Below the pieces are notes generated by a model. That model saw only the letters and a program-made list of their open reading frames with translations, had not been told where the DNA came from and did not search any database. 64,000 bases of DNA from the NCBI RefSeq assembly GCF_003854275.1, contig NZ_QTQP01000020.1, positions 62,001 through 126,000 on the forward strand, read 5' to 3'. This document shows, one piece after another, positions 1 through 7,019 of the stretch (the stretch's first letter is position 1; every line of letters begins with the position of its first letter). The position numbers and the translations under genes were made by a program. Source of the stretch: Burkholderia sp. Bp8963 (GTDB lineage: Bacteria > Pseudomonadota > Gammaproteobacteria > Burkholderiales > Burkholderiaceae).

Positions 1-360
1 GAGGGCAAAACGCGCGTCGCGGTCCGTCTTACCGTGTCCGACAACGGGCCCGGCTTTCCGGCGCGGATCCTGACCCGCGCGTTCGAGCCTTACGTGACGA
101 CGAAGGCGAAGGGCACGGGCCTCGGCTTGGCCACGGTCAAGAAAATCGTCGACGAGCACGGCGCGCGGATCGATCTGCGCAATCGCATGCACGGCGAGAC
201 CGTCGAGGGTGCGCAGGTGTCGATCCTGTTCCTGCAGCTGGCGAGCGATGCGCCGGACGCCGAGCATGGCGCGCGGGACGGGGCGGCCCCCGCAGGGACG
301 GCCCCCGGACGGCCGGCCCCGGCAAAGACAAAAGCAAGTGTGCAGACAAAGGCAGCGTAA
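1..360 (+). CDS. ntrY: NtrY-like sensor histidine kinase, C-terminal end (partial)
   Basis: The reading frame is open from base 1, so only the last 119 residues of a gene beginning upstream are present. They hold the end of the HATPase domain: the N/G1-type motif DNGPGFP, then the GTGLGLATVKKIV G2 box and a final strand, followed by a low-complexity Ala/Pro/Lys tail. The stop codon abuts the start of the response regulator gene (TAA then ATG), so the two are co-transcribed and probably translationally coupled. The NtrY assignment comes from the kinase fold plus the NtrX-like partner; the sensor part is outside the window. Autophosphorylation and phosphotransfer to the next gene product are inferred. 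Confidence 0.8.
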   Translation, partial: EGKTRVAVRLTVSDNGPGFPARILTRAFEPYVTTKAKGTGLGLATVKKIVDEHGARIDLRNRMHGETVEGAQVSILFLQLASDAPDAEHGARDGAAPAGTAPGRPAPAKTKASVQTKAA

Positions 361-1050
361 ATGGCAACCATCCTGGTGGTAGATGATGAAATGGGCATCC
401 GGGAATTGCTCTCGGAGATCCTCAGCGACGAAGGACATGTCGTCGAGGCGGCGGAGAACGCGCAGGCCGCGCGTGAGTACCGCCTCGATCAGGCGCCCGA
501 TCTCGTGCTGCTCGATATCTGGATGCCCGATACCGACGGCGTGACGTTGCTCAAGGAGTGGGCGGCGCAGGGTCTGCTGACGATGCCCGTGATCATGATG
601 TCCGGGCACGCGACGATCGACACGGCCGTCGAGGCGACGAAGATCGGCGCGCTCGATTTCCTCGAGAAGCCCATCGCGTTGCAGAAACTTCTGAAGGCGG
701 TCGAGCACGGGCTCGCGCGCGGCGCGGCGCCGGTGACCGTCAACGCGTCGTCGAAGCCGGCCACGGGGCCGGCATCGGTCGCGTCCGCGGCGGCGCTGCC
801 GACGCTCGGCGACGACATGGCTACGGCGCTCGGTCTGTCCGGGCAGACGGCGGCGATTCCGTTCGACATCCCGTTGCGCGAGGCGCGCGATGCATTCGAG
901 CGCGCGTACTTCGAGTATCACCTCGCACGCGAGAACGGCAGCATGACGCGCGTTGCCGAGAAGACGGGCCTCGAGCGCACGCACCTGTACCGCAAGCTCA
1001 AGCAGCTCGGTGTCGAACTCGGCAAGAAGCCGTCGGAAGGGGCCGTGTAA
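361..1050 (+). CDS. ntrX: NtrX-like response regulator, short form without AAA+ domain
   Basis: This 229-residue regulator has a receiver domain at about residues 3-120: acidic DDE at 8-10, phosphoacceptor D52 in LLDIWMPDTDG, and K103 in FLEKP. A linker follows, then a Fis-type helix-turn-helix at about 180-222 (SMTRVAEKTGLERTHLYRKL). Classical NtrX is about 450 residues and carries a sigma-54-activating AAA+ ATPase between these parts; none is present here, so it cannot act as a standard sigma-54 activator. The start follows directly on the kinase stop. It likely binds DNA as the output of the upstream kinase; targets cannot be seen. Confidence 0.85.
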   Translation: MATILVVDDEMGIRELLSEILSDEGHVVEAAENAQAAREYRLDQAPDLVLLDIWMPDTDGVTLLKEWAAQGLLTMPVIMMSGHATIDTAVEATKIGALDFLEKPIALQKLLKAVEHGLARGAAPVTVNASSKPATGPASVASAAALPTLGDDMATALGLSGQTAAIPFDIPLREARDAFERAYFEYHLARENGSMTRVAEKTGLERTHLYRKLKQLGVELGKKPSEGAV

Positions 1051-1068
1051 TAAATTTCACGAAAACCC

Positions 1069-1097
1069 TTGCACAACCCTCGATGGCTGGATATACT
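1069..1097 (+). promoter_or_regulatory. sigma-70 promoter of tRNA-Phe
   Basis: A -35 box TTGCAC (1069-1074) and a -10 box TATACT (1092-1097) are separated by 17 bp, and the tRNA begins 15 bp after the -10 box. This is a near-consensus housekeeping promoter that makes the tRNA independent of the regulator gene upstream. Confidence 0.75.
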
Positions 1098-1111
1098 TTC
1101 TCTTCTTCGTT

Positions 1112-1187
1112 GGCCCGGTAGCTCAGTTGGTAGAGCAGCGGATTGAAAATCCGCGTGTCGATGGTTCGATTCCGTCCCAGGCCACCA
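1112..1187 (+). tRNA. tRNA-Phe (GAA)
   Basis: A complete cloverleaf can be folded by eye. The acceptor is 1112-1118 with 1177-1183, the D arm is GCTC/GAGC, the anticodon stem GCGGA/TCCGC encloses loop TTGAAAA (anticodon GAA), the T arm is GATGG/CCGTC around TTCGATT, and CCA is encoded at 1185-1187. The acceptor stem has one C-A mismatch (C1116 against A1179). A perfect terminator follows directly. Confidence 0.95.
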
Positions 1188-1194
1188 GAATTAG

Positions 1195-1227
1195 ACGCCC
1201 AACCTCTCCAGGTTGGGCGTTTTCGTT
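1195..1227 (+). terminator. rho-independent terminator after tRNA-Phe
   Basis: A perfect 11-bp stem (ACGCCCAACCT at 1195-1205 with its complement at 1210-1220), a CTCC loop and a following T-rich run (TTTCGTTT) form a strong intrinsic terminator 8 bp past the tRNA CCA end. Confidence 0.9.
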
Positions 1228-1297
1228 TGTGGCGTGCATTTCGAGCCATGTGCAGTGTTTCCCGATTCGGCGCGCATCCCGTACTGGCATCGAATGG

Positions 1298-1609
1298 GTG
1301 CGGGCGCAACTTCAGCCAGTTGCCGATTGCGGAGAAATCGCGGTTTTCGAGGAGTGGACCTTGCATCGGGACTATTCGCGCGGCATCGGCCTGCACGCAA
1401 CACTCGATGTGCGCTGTCTCAAGGTCGATGCAGTGAATGGCTTCATCGACCGGTTTCTCGCAATCGAGGCGGATTATCGCGATCCGGTTCCGCGATCGTG
1501 GCGGTATGAACAGGTGCCCTGCTGGGGGATCGAGTCGAACGCGCTGGTCGAGCCGTGGGGCTGGGCCGAGGCCGAAGCCAACGCGGGTCAGCCGGCTCCG
1601 TCCCACTGA
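1298..1609 (+). CDS. doubtful small hypothetical protein or gene remnant
   Basis: A frame of 103 codons from GTG 1298 gives a Trp-rich sequence with moderate G/C third-position preference (for example FEEWTLHRDYSRGIG, then EPWGWAEAEANA near the end). No ribosome-binding site or recognisable domain is visible, and the frame is open further upstream through the tRNA, so the start is a guess. It lies between the tRNA terminator and another terminator at 1639-1673, in DNA slightly less GC-rich than its surroundings. It may be a small conserved protein or the remnant of a longer, frameshifted gene. Confidence 0.3.
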   Translation: MRAQLQPVADCGEIAVFEEWTLHRDYSRGIGLHATLDVRCLKVDAVNGFIDRFLAIEADYRDPVPRSWRYEQVPCWGIESNALVEPWGWAEAEANAGQPAPSH

Positions 1610-1638
1610 ATGTGGTAGAGTTGCGGGTTGGCAGGATC

Positions 1639-1673
1639 AACCCCAAGGATCGTCAGATTCTTGGGGTTTTTCG
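1639..1673 (+). terminator. intrinsic terminator
   Basis: AACCCCAAG at 1639-1647 pairs perfectly with CTTGGGGTT at 1660-1668, followed by TTTTTCG. It would end any transcript of the doubtful ORF before queC. From 1674 to 1955 no gene is visible. Confidence 0.75.
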
Positions 1674-1831
1674 CTTGTGTCGGGTGTGGTGTGCCCGGCG
1701 GCATTTCGGATCGCGTGATAATATCCTTTGCCGTTCAACGAGTTAGCCGTTTCATGGCAGCGCGCGCCGAATTCCCGTCACGGTGCCTGGTGCCGATGCC
1801 GCGCGATGCGCAGTATAAGCGTCCCGTCGTC

Positions 1832-1858
1832 TTCGACGCGAGCGGCCCCGCCTATACT
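1832..1858 (+). promoter_or_regulatory. candidate promoter of queCED
   Basis: TATACT at 1853-1858 is a good -10 hexamer. The best -35 match, TTCGAC at 1832-1837, is weak and its 15-bp spacer is short. It lies about 100 bp before the queC start codon. Confidence 0.35.
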
Positions 1859-1955
1859 GGTCGAGCCGGTGCAGCCGGCCGCGTCGGGTCGCCAGGCGAC
1901 AGCTGGTCGCCAGCGCGCAGCGCGACGCGAGCCTACACATTCACGGAGTATCACG

Positions 1956-2690
1956 GTGATTCGGACAGACGCTAAAGACGGCGCGCTCGTGTTGTTTTCC
2001 GGCGGGCAGGACTCGACCACGTGCGTGGCCTGGGCGCTCGAACGCTACCAGACGGTCGAGACGCTCGGCTTCGACTACGGCCAGCGTCATCGCGTCGAGC
2101 TGGAGTGTCGTGACGGCGTGCGCGAAGCGCTGAAGTACCAGTTCCCCGCGTGGGCGGACCGGCTCGGCGACGATCACATGATCGACCTGTCGGTGCTCGG
2201 CTCGATCAGCGATACGGCGATGACGCGCGCGATCGAGATCGAGACGTCGGCGAACGGGCTGCCGAACACGTTCGTGCCGGGCCGCAACCTGCTGTTCATG
2301 ACGATCGCCGCGGCGATCGCCTACCGCCGCGGGCTGCGCGTGCTGGTCGGCGGGATGTGCGAAACCGACTTCTCCGGCTATCCGGACTGCCGCGACGACA
2401 CGATGAAGGCGCTGCAGGTCGCGCTGAATCTCGGCATGGACACGCGCATCGTGCTCGAGACGCCGCTGATGTGGCTCGACAAGGCGCAGACCTGGCAGCT
2501 CGCCGAGCAGCTCGGCGGCCCGGCGCTCGTCGAGCTGATCCGCGTCGAGACGCATACGTGCTACGTCGGCGAGCGCGCCGAGCTGCACGACTGGGGTTTC
2601 GGCTGTGGCGAATGCCCGGCCTGCAAGCTGCGCAAGCGCGGCTACGAGGCCTACCTGAAGGGCGAGCGGGTGACCGAAGCGCCGCTGTGA
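1956..2690 (+). CDS. queC: 7-cyano-7-deazaguanine synthase QueC
   Basis: QueC is an ATP-dependent cytosolic ligase converting 7-carboxy-7-deazaguanine and ammonia to preQ0 in queuosine biosynthesis. The 244-residue product has the N-terminal PP-loop FSGGQDSTT near residues 12-20 and a C-terminal zinc-binding cysteine cluster (THTCYVGE, then [14 protein letters not shown]). GTG 1956 is preferred because it follows GGAG at about 10 bp and gives the usual family length; the frame is open upstream. It is the first gene of queC-queE-queD. No preQ1-type aptamer was recognised in the leader. Confidence 0.95.
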   Translation: MIRTDAKDGALVLFSGGQDSTTCVAWALERYQTVETLGFDYGQRHRVELECRDGVREALKYQFPAWADRLGDDHMIDLSVLGSISDTAMTRAIEIETSANGLPNTFVPGRNLLFMTIAAAIAYRRGLRVLVGGMCETDFSGYPDCRDDTMKALQVALNLGMDTRIVLETPLMWLDKAQTWQLAEQLGGPALVELIRVETHTCYVGERAELHDWGFGCGECPACKLRKRGYEAYLKGERVTEAPL

Positions 2691-2760
2691 CGCGTGCGCG
2701 GCCACGGCGCACAATGGATGAACTGATCGACAACGCACGGCGCGAGCCGGACCAGGAACG

Positions 2761-3393
2761 ATGACTTACGCGGTCAAGGAAATTTTCTACACGTTGCAGG
2801 GCGAGGGCGCGAACGCGGGCCGGCCGGCCGTGTTCTGCCGGTTCGCCGGCTGCAATCTGTGGTCGGGCCGCGAAGAAGACCGCGAGGAGGCCGTGTGCCG
2901 CTTCTGCGATACCGATTTCGTCGGCACCGACGGCGAGAACGGCGGCAAGTTCAAGGACGCCGAGGCACTCGCCGCGCAGGTCGCGAGCCTGTGGCCGGAT
3001 GGCGAGGCGCACCGCTTCGTCGTCTGCACGGGCGGCGAGCCGATGCTGCAGCTCGACCAGCCGCTCGTCGACGCGCTGCACGGGCAAGGCTTCGAGATCG
3101 CGATCGAGACCAACGGTTCGCTGCCGGTGCTCGAGTCGATCGACTGGATCTGCGTGAGCCCGAAGGCCGACGCGCCGCTCGTGGTCACGAAGGGCAACGA
3201 GCTGAAGGTCGTGATCCCGCAGGACAACCAGCGGCTCGCCGACTACGCGAAGCTCGACTTCGACTATTACCTCGTCCAGCCGATGGACGGCCCGTCGCGC
3301 GATCTCAACACGAAGCTCGCGATCGACTGGTGCAAGCGCCATCCGCAGTGGCGGCTGTCGATGCAGACCCACAAATATCTGAACATTCCCTGA
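2761..3393 (+). CDS. queE: 7-carboxy-7-deazaguanine synthase QueE (radical SAM)
   Basis: QueE rearranges 6-carboxy-5,6,7,8-tetrahydropterin to 7-carboxy-7-deazaguanine using a [4Fe-4S] cluster, SAM and Mg2+. The 210-residue protein lacks the usual CX3CX2C and instead has CX14CX2C (AGC at about residue 31, then CRFC), the compact variant characterised structurally in B. multivorans QueE. TGGEPMLQ is the SAM-contacting GGE motif. It follows queC by 70 bp and acts before QueC in the pathway. Confidence 0.95.
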   Translation: MTYAVKEIFYTLQGEGANAGRPAVFCRFAGCNLWSGREEDREEAVCRFCDTDFVGTDGENGGKFKDAEALAAQVASLWPDGEAHRFVVCTGGEPMLQLDQPLVDALHGQGFEIAIETNGSLPVLESIDWICVSPKADAPLVVTKGNELKVVIPQDNQRLADYAKLDFDYYLVQPMDGPSRDLNTKLAIDWCKRHPQWRLSMQTHKYLNIP

Positions 3394-3411
3394 GCCACGG
3401 CTTTTGACATC

Positions 3412-3864
3412 GTGCTGATTACCCGAAAACTCGAATTCGACGCGGGCCACCGCATCCCCGATCACCGCAGCCAGTGCAGGAACCTGCACGGCCATCGCTA
3501 CGTGCTCGAAATCACGCTGCGCGGCGATCTCGTCGATACCGAGGGGGCGCCCGACCGCGGCATGGTGATGGATTTCGCCGACGTGAAAGCGCTCGCGATG
3601 GAGCATCTGGTCAGCAAGTGGGATCATGCGTTTCTCGTCTATGCGCGCGACGAGGTCGTGCGCTCGTTCCTCGAGCAGATGGCCGACCACAAGACCGTCG
3701 TGATCGACCGGATCCCGACCGTCGAGAACCTCGCGGCGATCGCGTTCGACATCCTCGCGAATGTCTACGACGCGCACTACGGCATCAACCTGCGCCTCGA
3801 GCGCGTGCGCCTGTACGAAACCCCGAACTGCTGGGCCGACGTCGAGCGCGAGCCCGCCCGCTGA
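3412..3864 (+). CDS. queD: 6-carboxy-5,6,7,8-tetrahydropterin synthase QueD
   Basis: QueD is a T-fold enzyme that turns 7,8-dihydroneopterin triphosphate into 6-carboxytetrahydropterin, the QueE substrate. The 150-residue product starts at GTG 3412, 18 bp after queE. Zinc-ligand histidines are in FDAGHR and NLHGHRY, the catalytic cysteine is in SQCRNLHG, and the C-terminal ETPNCWADVE is typical of the family. With queC and queE it forms a complete three-gene preQ0 module; queF and tgt are not in the window. Confidence 0.93.
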   Translation: MLITRKLEFDAGHRIPDHRSQCRNLHGHRYVLEITLRGDLVDTEGAPDRGMVMDFADVKALAMEHLVSKWDHAFLVYARDEVVRSFLEQMADHKTVVIDRIPTVENLAAIAFDILANVYDAHYGINLRLERVRLYETPNCWADVEREPAR

Positions 3865-4244
3865 CCTCGCCTTCCCGGCGGCCTCGCGGCCGCCCCGCGG
3901 CAGCCTCGCCGGCCGCCGCGCCGGCCCGCCACAGCGCACCGCAGCCGTAGTCCGCGCCGGCCCGCCACTGCATAGCGAGGCCGTAATCTGTTCCGACCCG
4001 GCCACCCATCCGTTCCCACATTCCGCGTGACGCCGCGCTATGATCGTTGCGTGGCTTCGCAAAACGCGCCCATGCGCGGGTCGCGTGGGTCGCGCTGTCA
4101 GATCGGCCGCCCACGGCCGACTGACGTTCGAGGGCCCGGTACGGCATCGCCGCCATATTTCGACTGCCCGGCGCCGCCCGGCGCGTCGCGCCCCGCCTGT
4201 TGCTTGTCCCTTTCGATTGCCGTTCCGTTCAGGAGGCCGTTTCG
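3865..4244. other. 380-bp intergenic region, no gene seen
   Basis: This gap is very GC-rich at its left end and contains a near direct repeat (CGCCGGCCCGCCAC) about 40 bp apart between 3918 and 3970. TATGAT at 4039-4044 could be a -10 box for the downstream aldolase but lacks a convincing -35 box. No ORF with credible codon use is present. Confidence 0.5.
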
Positions 4245-5030
4245 ATGAGCACGCTCACCAATTCCCTCAAACAACGCCTGCACGACGGCAAAGACCCGCT
4301 ATACGGCCTGTGGCTGACGCTCGCGAGTGACGCCGCCGCCGAAGCGCTCGCACATGCCGGCTACGACTGGCTCTGCATCGACATGGAGCACGCGCCGAAC
4401 GACAGTCACGACGTCGCGTCGCAACTGCGGGCGCTCGCCGCGGCGCACCTGCCGAGCGAACCGGTCGTGCGCGTGCCGGCGCGCGAGCCGTGGCTCGTGA
4501 AGCGCGCGCTCGATGCGGGCGCGCGCACGCTGATGTTCCCGAGCATCGAGACCGTCGACGACGCGGCGCACGCGGTGCGGCTCACGCGCTATCCGTCGCC
4601 GGAATCGCCGGACGGGCTGCGCGGCGTCGCGGGGATGGTGCGGGCGGCGGCGTTCGGGATGCGGCGCGATTACCTGCAGACCGCGAACGCGCAGGTCGCG
4701 GTGATCGTGCAGATCGAATCGGCGCGCGGCGTCGACGACGTGGAGCGGATCGCCACGACGCCAGGCATCGACTGCCTGTTCGTCGGCCCGGCCGATCTGG
4801 CGGCGAGCCTCGGCCATCTCGGCGACATCCGGCATCCGGATGTCGAATCCGCGATGGCGCGCGTGCTTGCCGCGGGCCGGCAGGCGGGCGTCGCGGTCGG
4901 CATTTTCGCGGCGGACACGGCGACCGCGCGGCAGTATCGCGAGGCCGGCTACCGGATGATCTCGCTGTCCGCCGACGTGAGCTGGCTGCTGCGCGCGACG
5001 CGGCAGGCGTTGCAGGAGGTCAGGTCATGA
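4245..5030 (+). CDS. HpcH/HpaI-family class II aldolase
   Basis: This 261-residue protein belongs to the HpcH/HpaI aldolase family (4-hydroxy-2-oxoheptanedioate aldolase type), metal-dependent pyruvate-releasing retro-aldolases. Diagnostic stretches are LCIDMEHAPND near residue 45, RVPAREPWLVKRALDAGARTLMFP and DCLFVGPADLAASLGH. ATG 4245 has AGGAGG about 9 bp upstream. No homoprotocatechuate pathway genes are nearby, so the true substrate (2-keto-3-deoxy acid or related) is unknown. Its stop overlaps the next start by ATGA, giving translational coupling to the Sel1-repeat gene. Confidence 0.85.
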   Translation: MSTLTNSLKQRLHDGKDPLYGLWLTLASDAAAEALAHAGYDWLCIDMEHAPNDSHDVASQLRALAAAHLPSEPVVRVPAREPWLVKRALDAGARTLMFPSIETVDDAAHAVRLTRYPSPESPDGLRGVAGMVRAAAFGMRRDYLQTANAQVAVIVQIESARGVDDVERIATTPGIDCLFVGPADLAASLGHLGDIRHPDVESAMARVLAAGRQAGVAVGIFAADTATARQYREAGYRMISLSADVSWLLRATRQALQEVRS

Positions 5031-5815
5031 ACGGCATCGACGGTGCGTGTGGCGGGCCGCGCACGCACATACGCGCGCTGCGGGCAGGCACTGCGGCACT
5101 CGGCCTGTGGGCCGCCTGCTGCGCGGCAGGTGCGCAGGGTACGCAGAGCGCACAGAGCACACAGAGTACGCAGAATTCCCGCGCGAAGCCGGATCCGGCG
5201 CGCGAGACGCAGTCCGCGATCGCCGACTACAACGCGGGCAACTTCCGGGCCGCGCTCGTGCAGTTCCACGACGCGGCCGAGCGCGGCGACCGTCTGGCGG
5301 AATTCAATTACGCGATGATGCTGCTGACGGGCGAGGGCGTCACGGTGAACGTCGACGAGGGCTTGCGCTGGCTGCGCCGCGCAGCGGACGCGAACATGTC
5401 GCATGCGCAGTACGTATACGGCCGGATGCTCGACGACGGCGAGTTCGTCGCGCGCAATCCCGCCGAAGCGCATCGCTGGTTCCTGAAGGCGGCGCGGCAG
5501 GGCCACGTGCAGGCCGAACTGTCGCTCGCGAACCAGTTCCTCGACGGACGAGGGACGCCGCGCGACAACCGCCAGGCGTTCGTCTGGTACAAGCAGGCCG
5601 CGGACGCGGGCGAGCCGACCGCGCAGTACGTGACCGCATCGTTCTACGAACGCGGCGGCGACGGCGTCGAGCAGAACCTGAACATCGCGCGTGCGTATTA
5701 CGCCGCCGCGGCCGCGCAGGGCGACGAGACGGCGGGACTCAAGTTCAAGGAACTTAGCGAACGCGTGAAGGCGCAGGGCCCGGCGAGCGGCGCCGGCGCG
5801 GCGCCGCCACAATAA
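5027..5815 (+). CDS. exported Sel1-like repeat (TPR-type) protein
   Basis: A 262-residue protein with an N-terminal signal-like segment (about residues 15-38, ending ACCAAGAQG) and a Gln/Ser/Thr linker with repeated TQSAQSTQST. At least five Sel1-type helical repeats of about 36 residues follow, from residue 60 to 245 (for example LRWLRRAADANMSHAQYVYG). Such repeats mediate protein contacts, often in the periplasm or at the cell surface. The start is fixed by the 4-bp ATGA overlap with the aldolase gene. The pairing with an aldolase is unusual and the role is unknown. The tail is Ala/Gly/Pro rich. Confidence 0.8.
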   Translation: MNGIDGACGGPRTHIRALRAGTAALGLWAACCAAGAQGTQSAQSTQSTQNSRAKPDPARETQSAIADYNAGNFRAALVQFHDAAERGDRLAEFNYAMMLLTGEGVTVNVDEGLRWLRRAADANMSHAQYVYGRMLDDGEFVARNPAEAHRWFLKAARQGHVQAELSLANQFLDGRGTPRDNRQAFVWYKQAADAGEPTAQYVTASFYERGGDGVEQNLNIARAYYAAAAAQGDETAGLKFKELSERVKAQGPASGAGAAPPQ

Positions 5816-5817
5816 CA

Positions 5818-5840
5818 AAGCGGCGCACGAGGCGCCGCTG
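5818..5840. terminator. hairpin between convergent genes
   Basis: AGCGGCGC and its complement GCGCCGCT flank a short ACGAG-type loop just after the Sel1-repeat gene and just before the end of rodA. It is a likely shared terminator, although the T-run is weak on both strands. Confidence 0.5.
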
Positions 5841-5859
5841 CGTTGATTTTCCGTGAGGA

Positions 5860-7008
5860 TCAGCTCTTCATCAGCCGCCGCTGCCGGCCGACGCTCATGA
5901 TCATCCCGATCGCGACGCCGAGCGTCGCGAGCGCGGTGCCGCCGTAGCTCATGAACGGCAGCGGCACGCCGACGACCGGCAGCACGCCGCTCACCATCCC
6001 GATGTTGACGAACGCATAGACGAAGAACGCGAGCGTGAGCGAACCGGCGAGCAGCCGGCCGAACAGCGTCGCGCCCTGCGCGGCGATGTACAGCCCGCGC
6101 GCGATCAGCGCCATGTACAGCGTTAGCAGCACGAGGCCGCCGGCAAGACCCCATTCCTCGGAGAACACCGCGAAGATGAAGTCGGTGTGCTTTTCCGGAA
6201 TGAATTCGAGGTGCGCCTGCGTGCCCTTCAGGTAGCCCTTGCCGAGCGCGCCGCCCGAGCCGATCGCGATCACCGCCTGGATCGTGTGGAAGCCCTTGCC
6301 GAGCGGGTCGGACGTCGGGTCGAGCAGCGTGCAGACGCGGTGCTTCTGGTAGTCGTGCATCAGCGGCCACTGCACTTCCGGCTGGCAGATCCGTTCCTCG
6401 AACACCGCGATCGAGCCGACCGCGATCACGCCGGCGACCAGCACCGGCACGATCAGCTTGAACGACAGGCCCGCGAGATAGATCACGAAGAAGCCCGCCG
6501 CGAACACGAGCAGGCCGGTGCCGAGGTCCGGCTGTTTCGCGATCAGCCCGACCGGCACGAGCAGAATGCCGAACGCGGCGACGAAGTCGTACCAGCGCAC
6601 GCCGCCTTCGCGCCGCTGGTAGTACCAGGCGAGCATCAGCGGCGTCGCGATCTTCAGGATCTCCGACGGCTGGATCACGACGCCGACGTTCAGCCAGCGC
6701 TTCGCGCCCTTCTTGGTCATCCCGAACAGCGCGACCGCGACCAATAGCGTGACGCCGAACGTATAGAGCGGGACCGCGAAGCGCATCAGCGTCGTCGGCG
6801 GGATGTTGGCGATCACCCACATCAGCACGAACGTCAGCAGGATGTTGCGCAACTGGTCCTCGACCCGGCCCGGCATGTCGATGCTCGCGCTGTACAGCGT
6901 GACGATGCCGACGCACATCAGCAGGAACACGATGAGGGCGAGCGGGCGGTCGAAGCCCGCGAACATCTGCTTGATCTTGTCGAGCCAGGCGCGCTTGTCG
7001 AATTGCAT
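5860..7008 (-). CDS. mrdB: rod shape-determining SEDS glycosyltransferase RodA (MrdB)
   Basis: RodA polymerises lipid II glycan strands in the elongasome together with PBP2. The 382-residue product begins MQFDKRAW and has about ten hydrophobic segments. It keeps SEDS hallmarks: the PSEILKIATPLMLAWY stretch (E/K motif), KQPDLGTG, the long EKHTDFIFAVFSEEWG loop, and a C-terminal MSYGGTALATLG. The start is fixed by an 11-bp gap from mrdA. It is the last gene of mreB-mreC-mreD-mrdA-mrdB. Confidence 0.95.
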   Translation of the reverse strand: MQFDKRAWLDKIKQMFAGFDRPLALIVFLLMCVGIVTLYSASIDMPGRVEDQLRNILLTFVLMWVIANIPPTTLMRFAVPLYTFGVTLLVAVALFGMTKKGAKRWLNVGVVIQPSEILKIATPLMLAWYYQRREGGVRWYDFVAAFGILLVPVGLIAKQPDLGTGLLVFAAGFFVIYLAGLSFKLIVPVLVAGVIAVGSIAVFEERICQPEVQWPLMHDYQKHRVCTLLDPTSDPLGKGFHTIQAVIAIGSGGALGKGYLKGTQAHLEFIPEKHTDFIFAVFSEEWGLAGGLVLLTLYMALIARGLYIAAQGATLFGRLLAGSLTLAFFVYAFVNIGMVSGVLPVVGVPLPFMSYGGTALATLGVAIGMIMSVGRQRRLMKS

Positions 7009-7019
7009 GCCTATCTCCG

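Noticed and set aside
1674..1955. preQ1-type riboswitch before queC
   Set aside because: No short C-rich-loop hairpin with an A-rich tail of the preQ1-I type was found, and the class is not usual before beta-proteobacterial queC.
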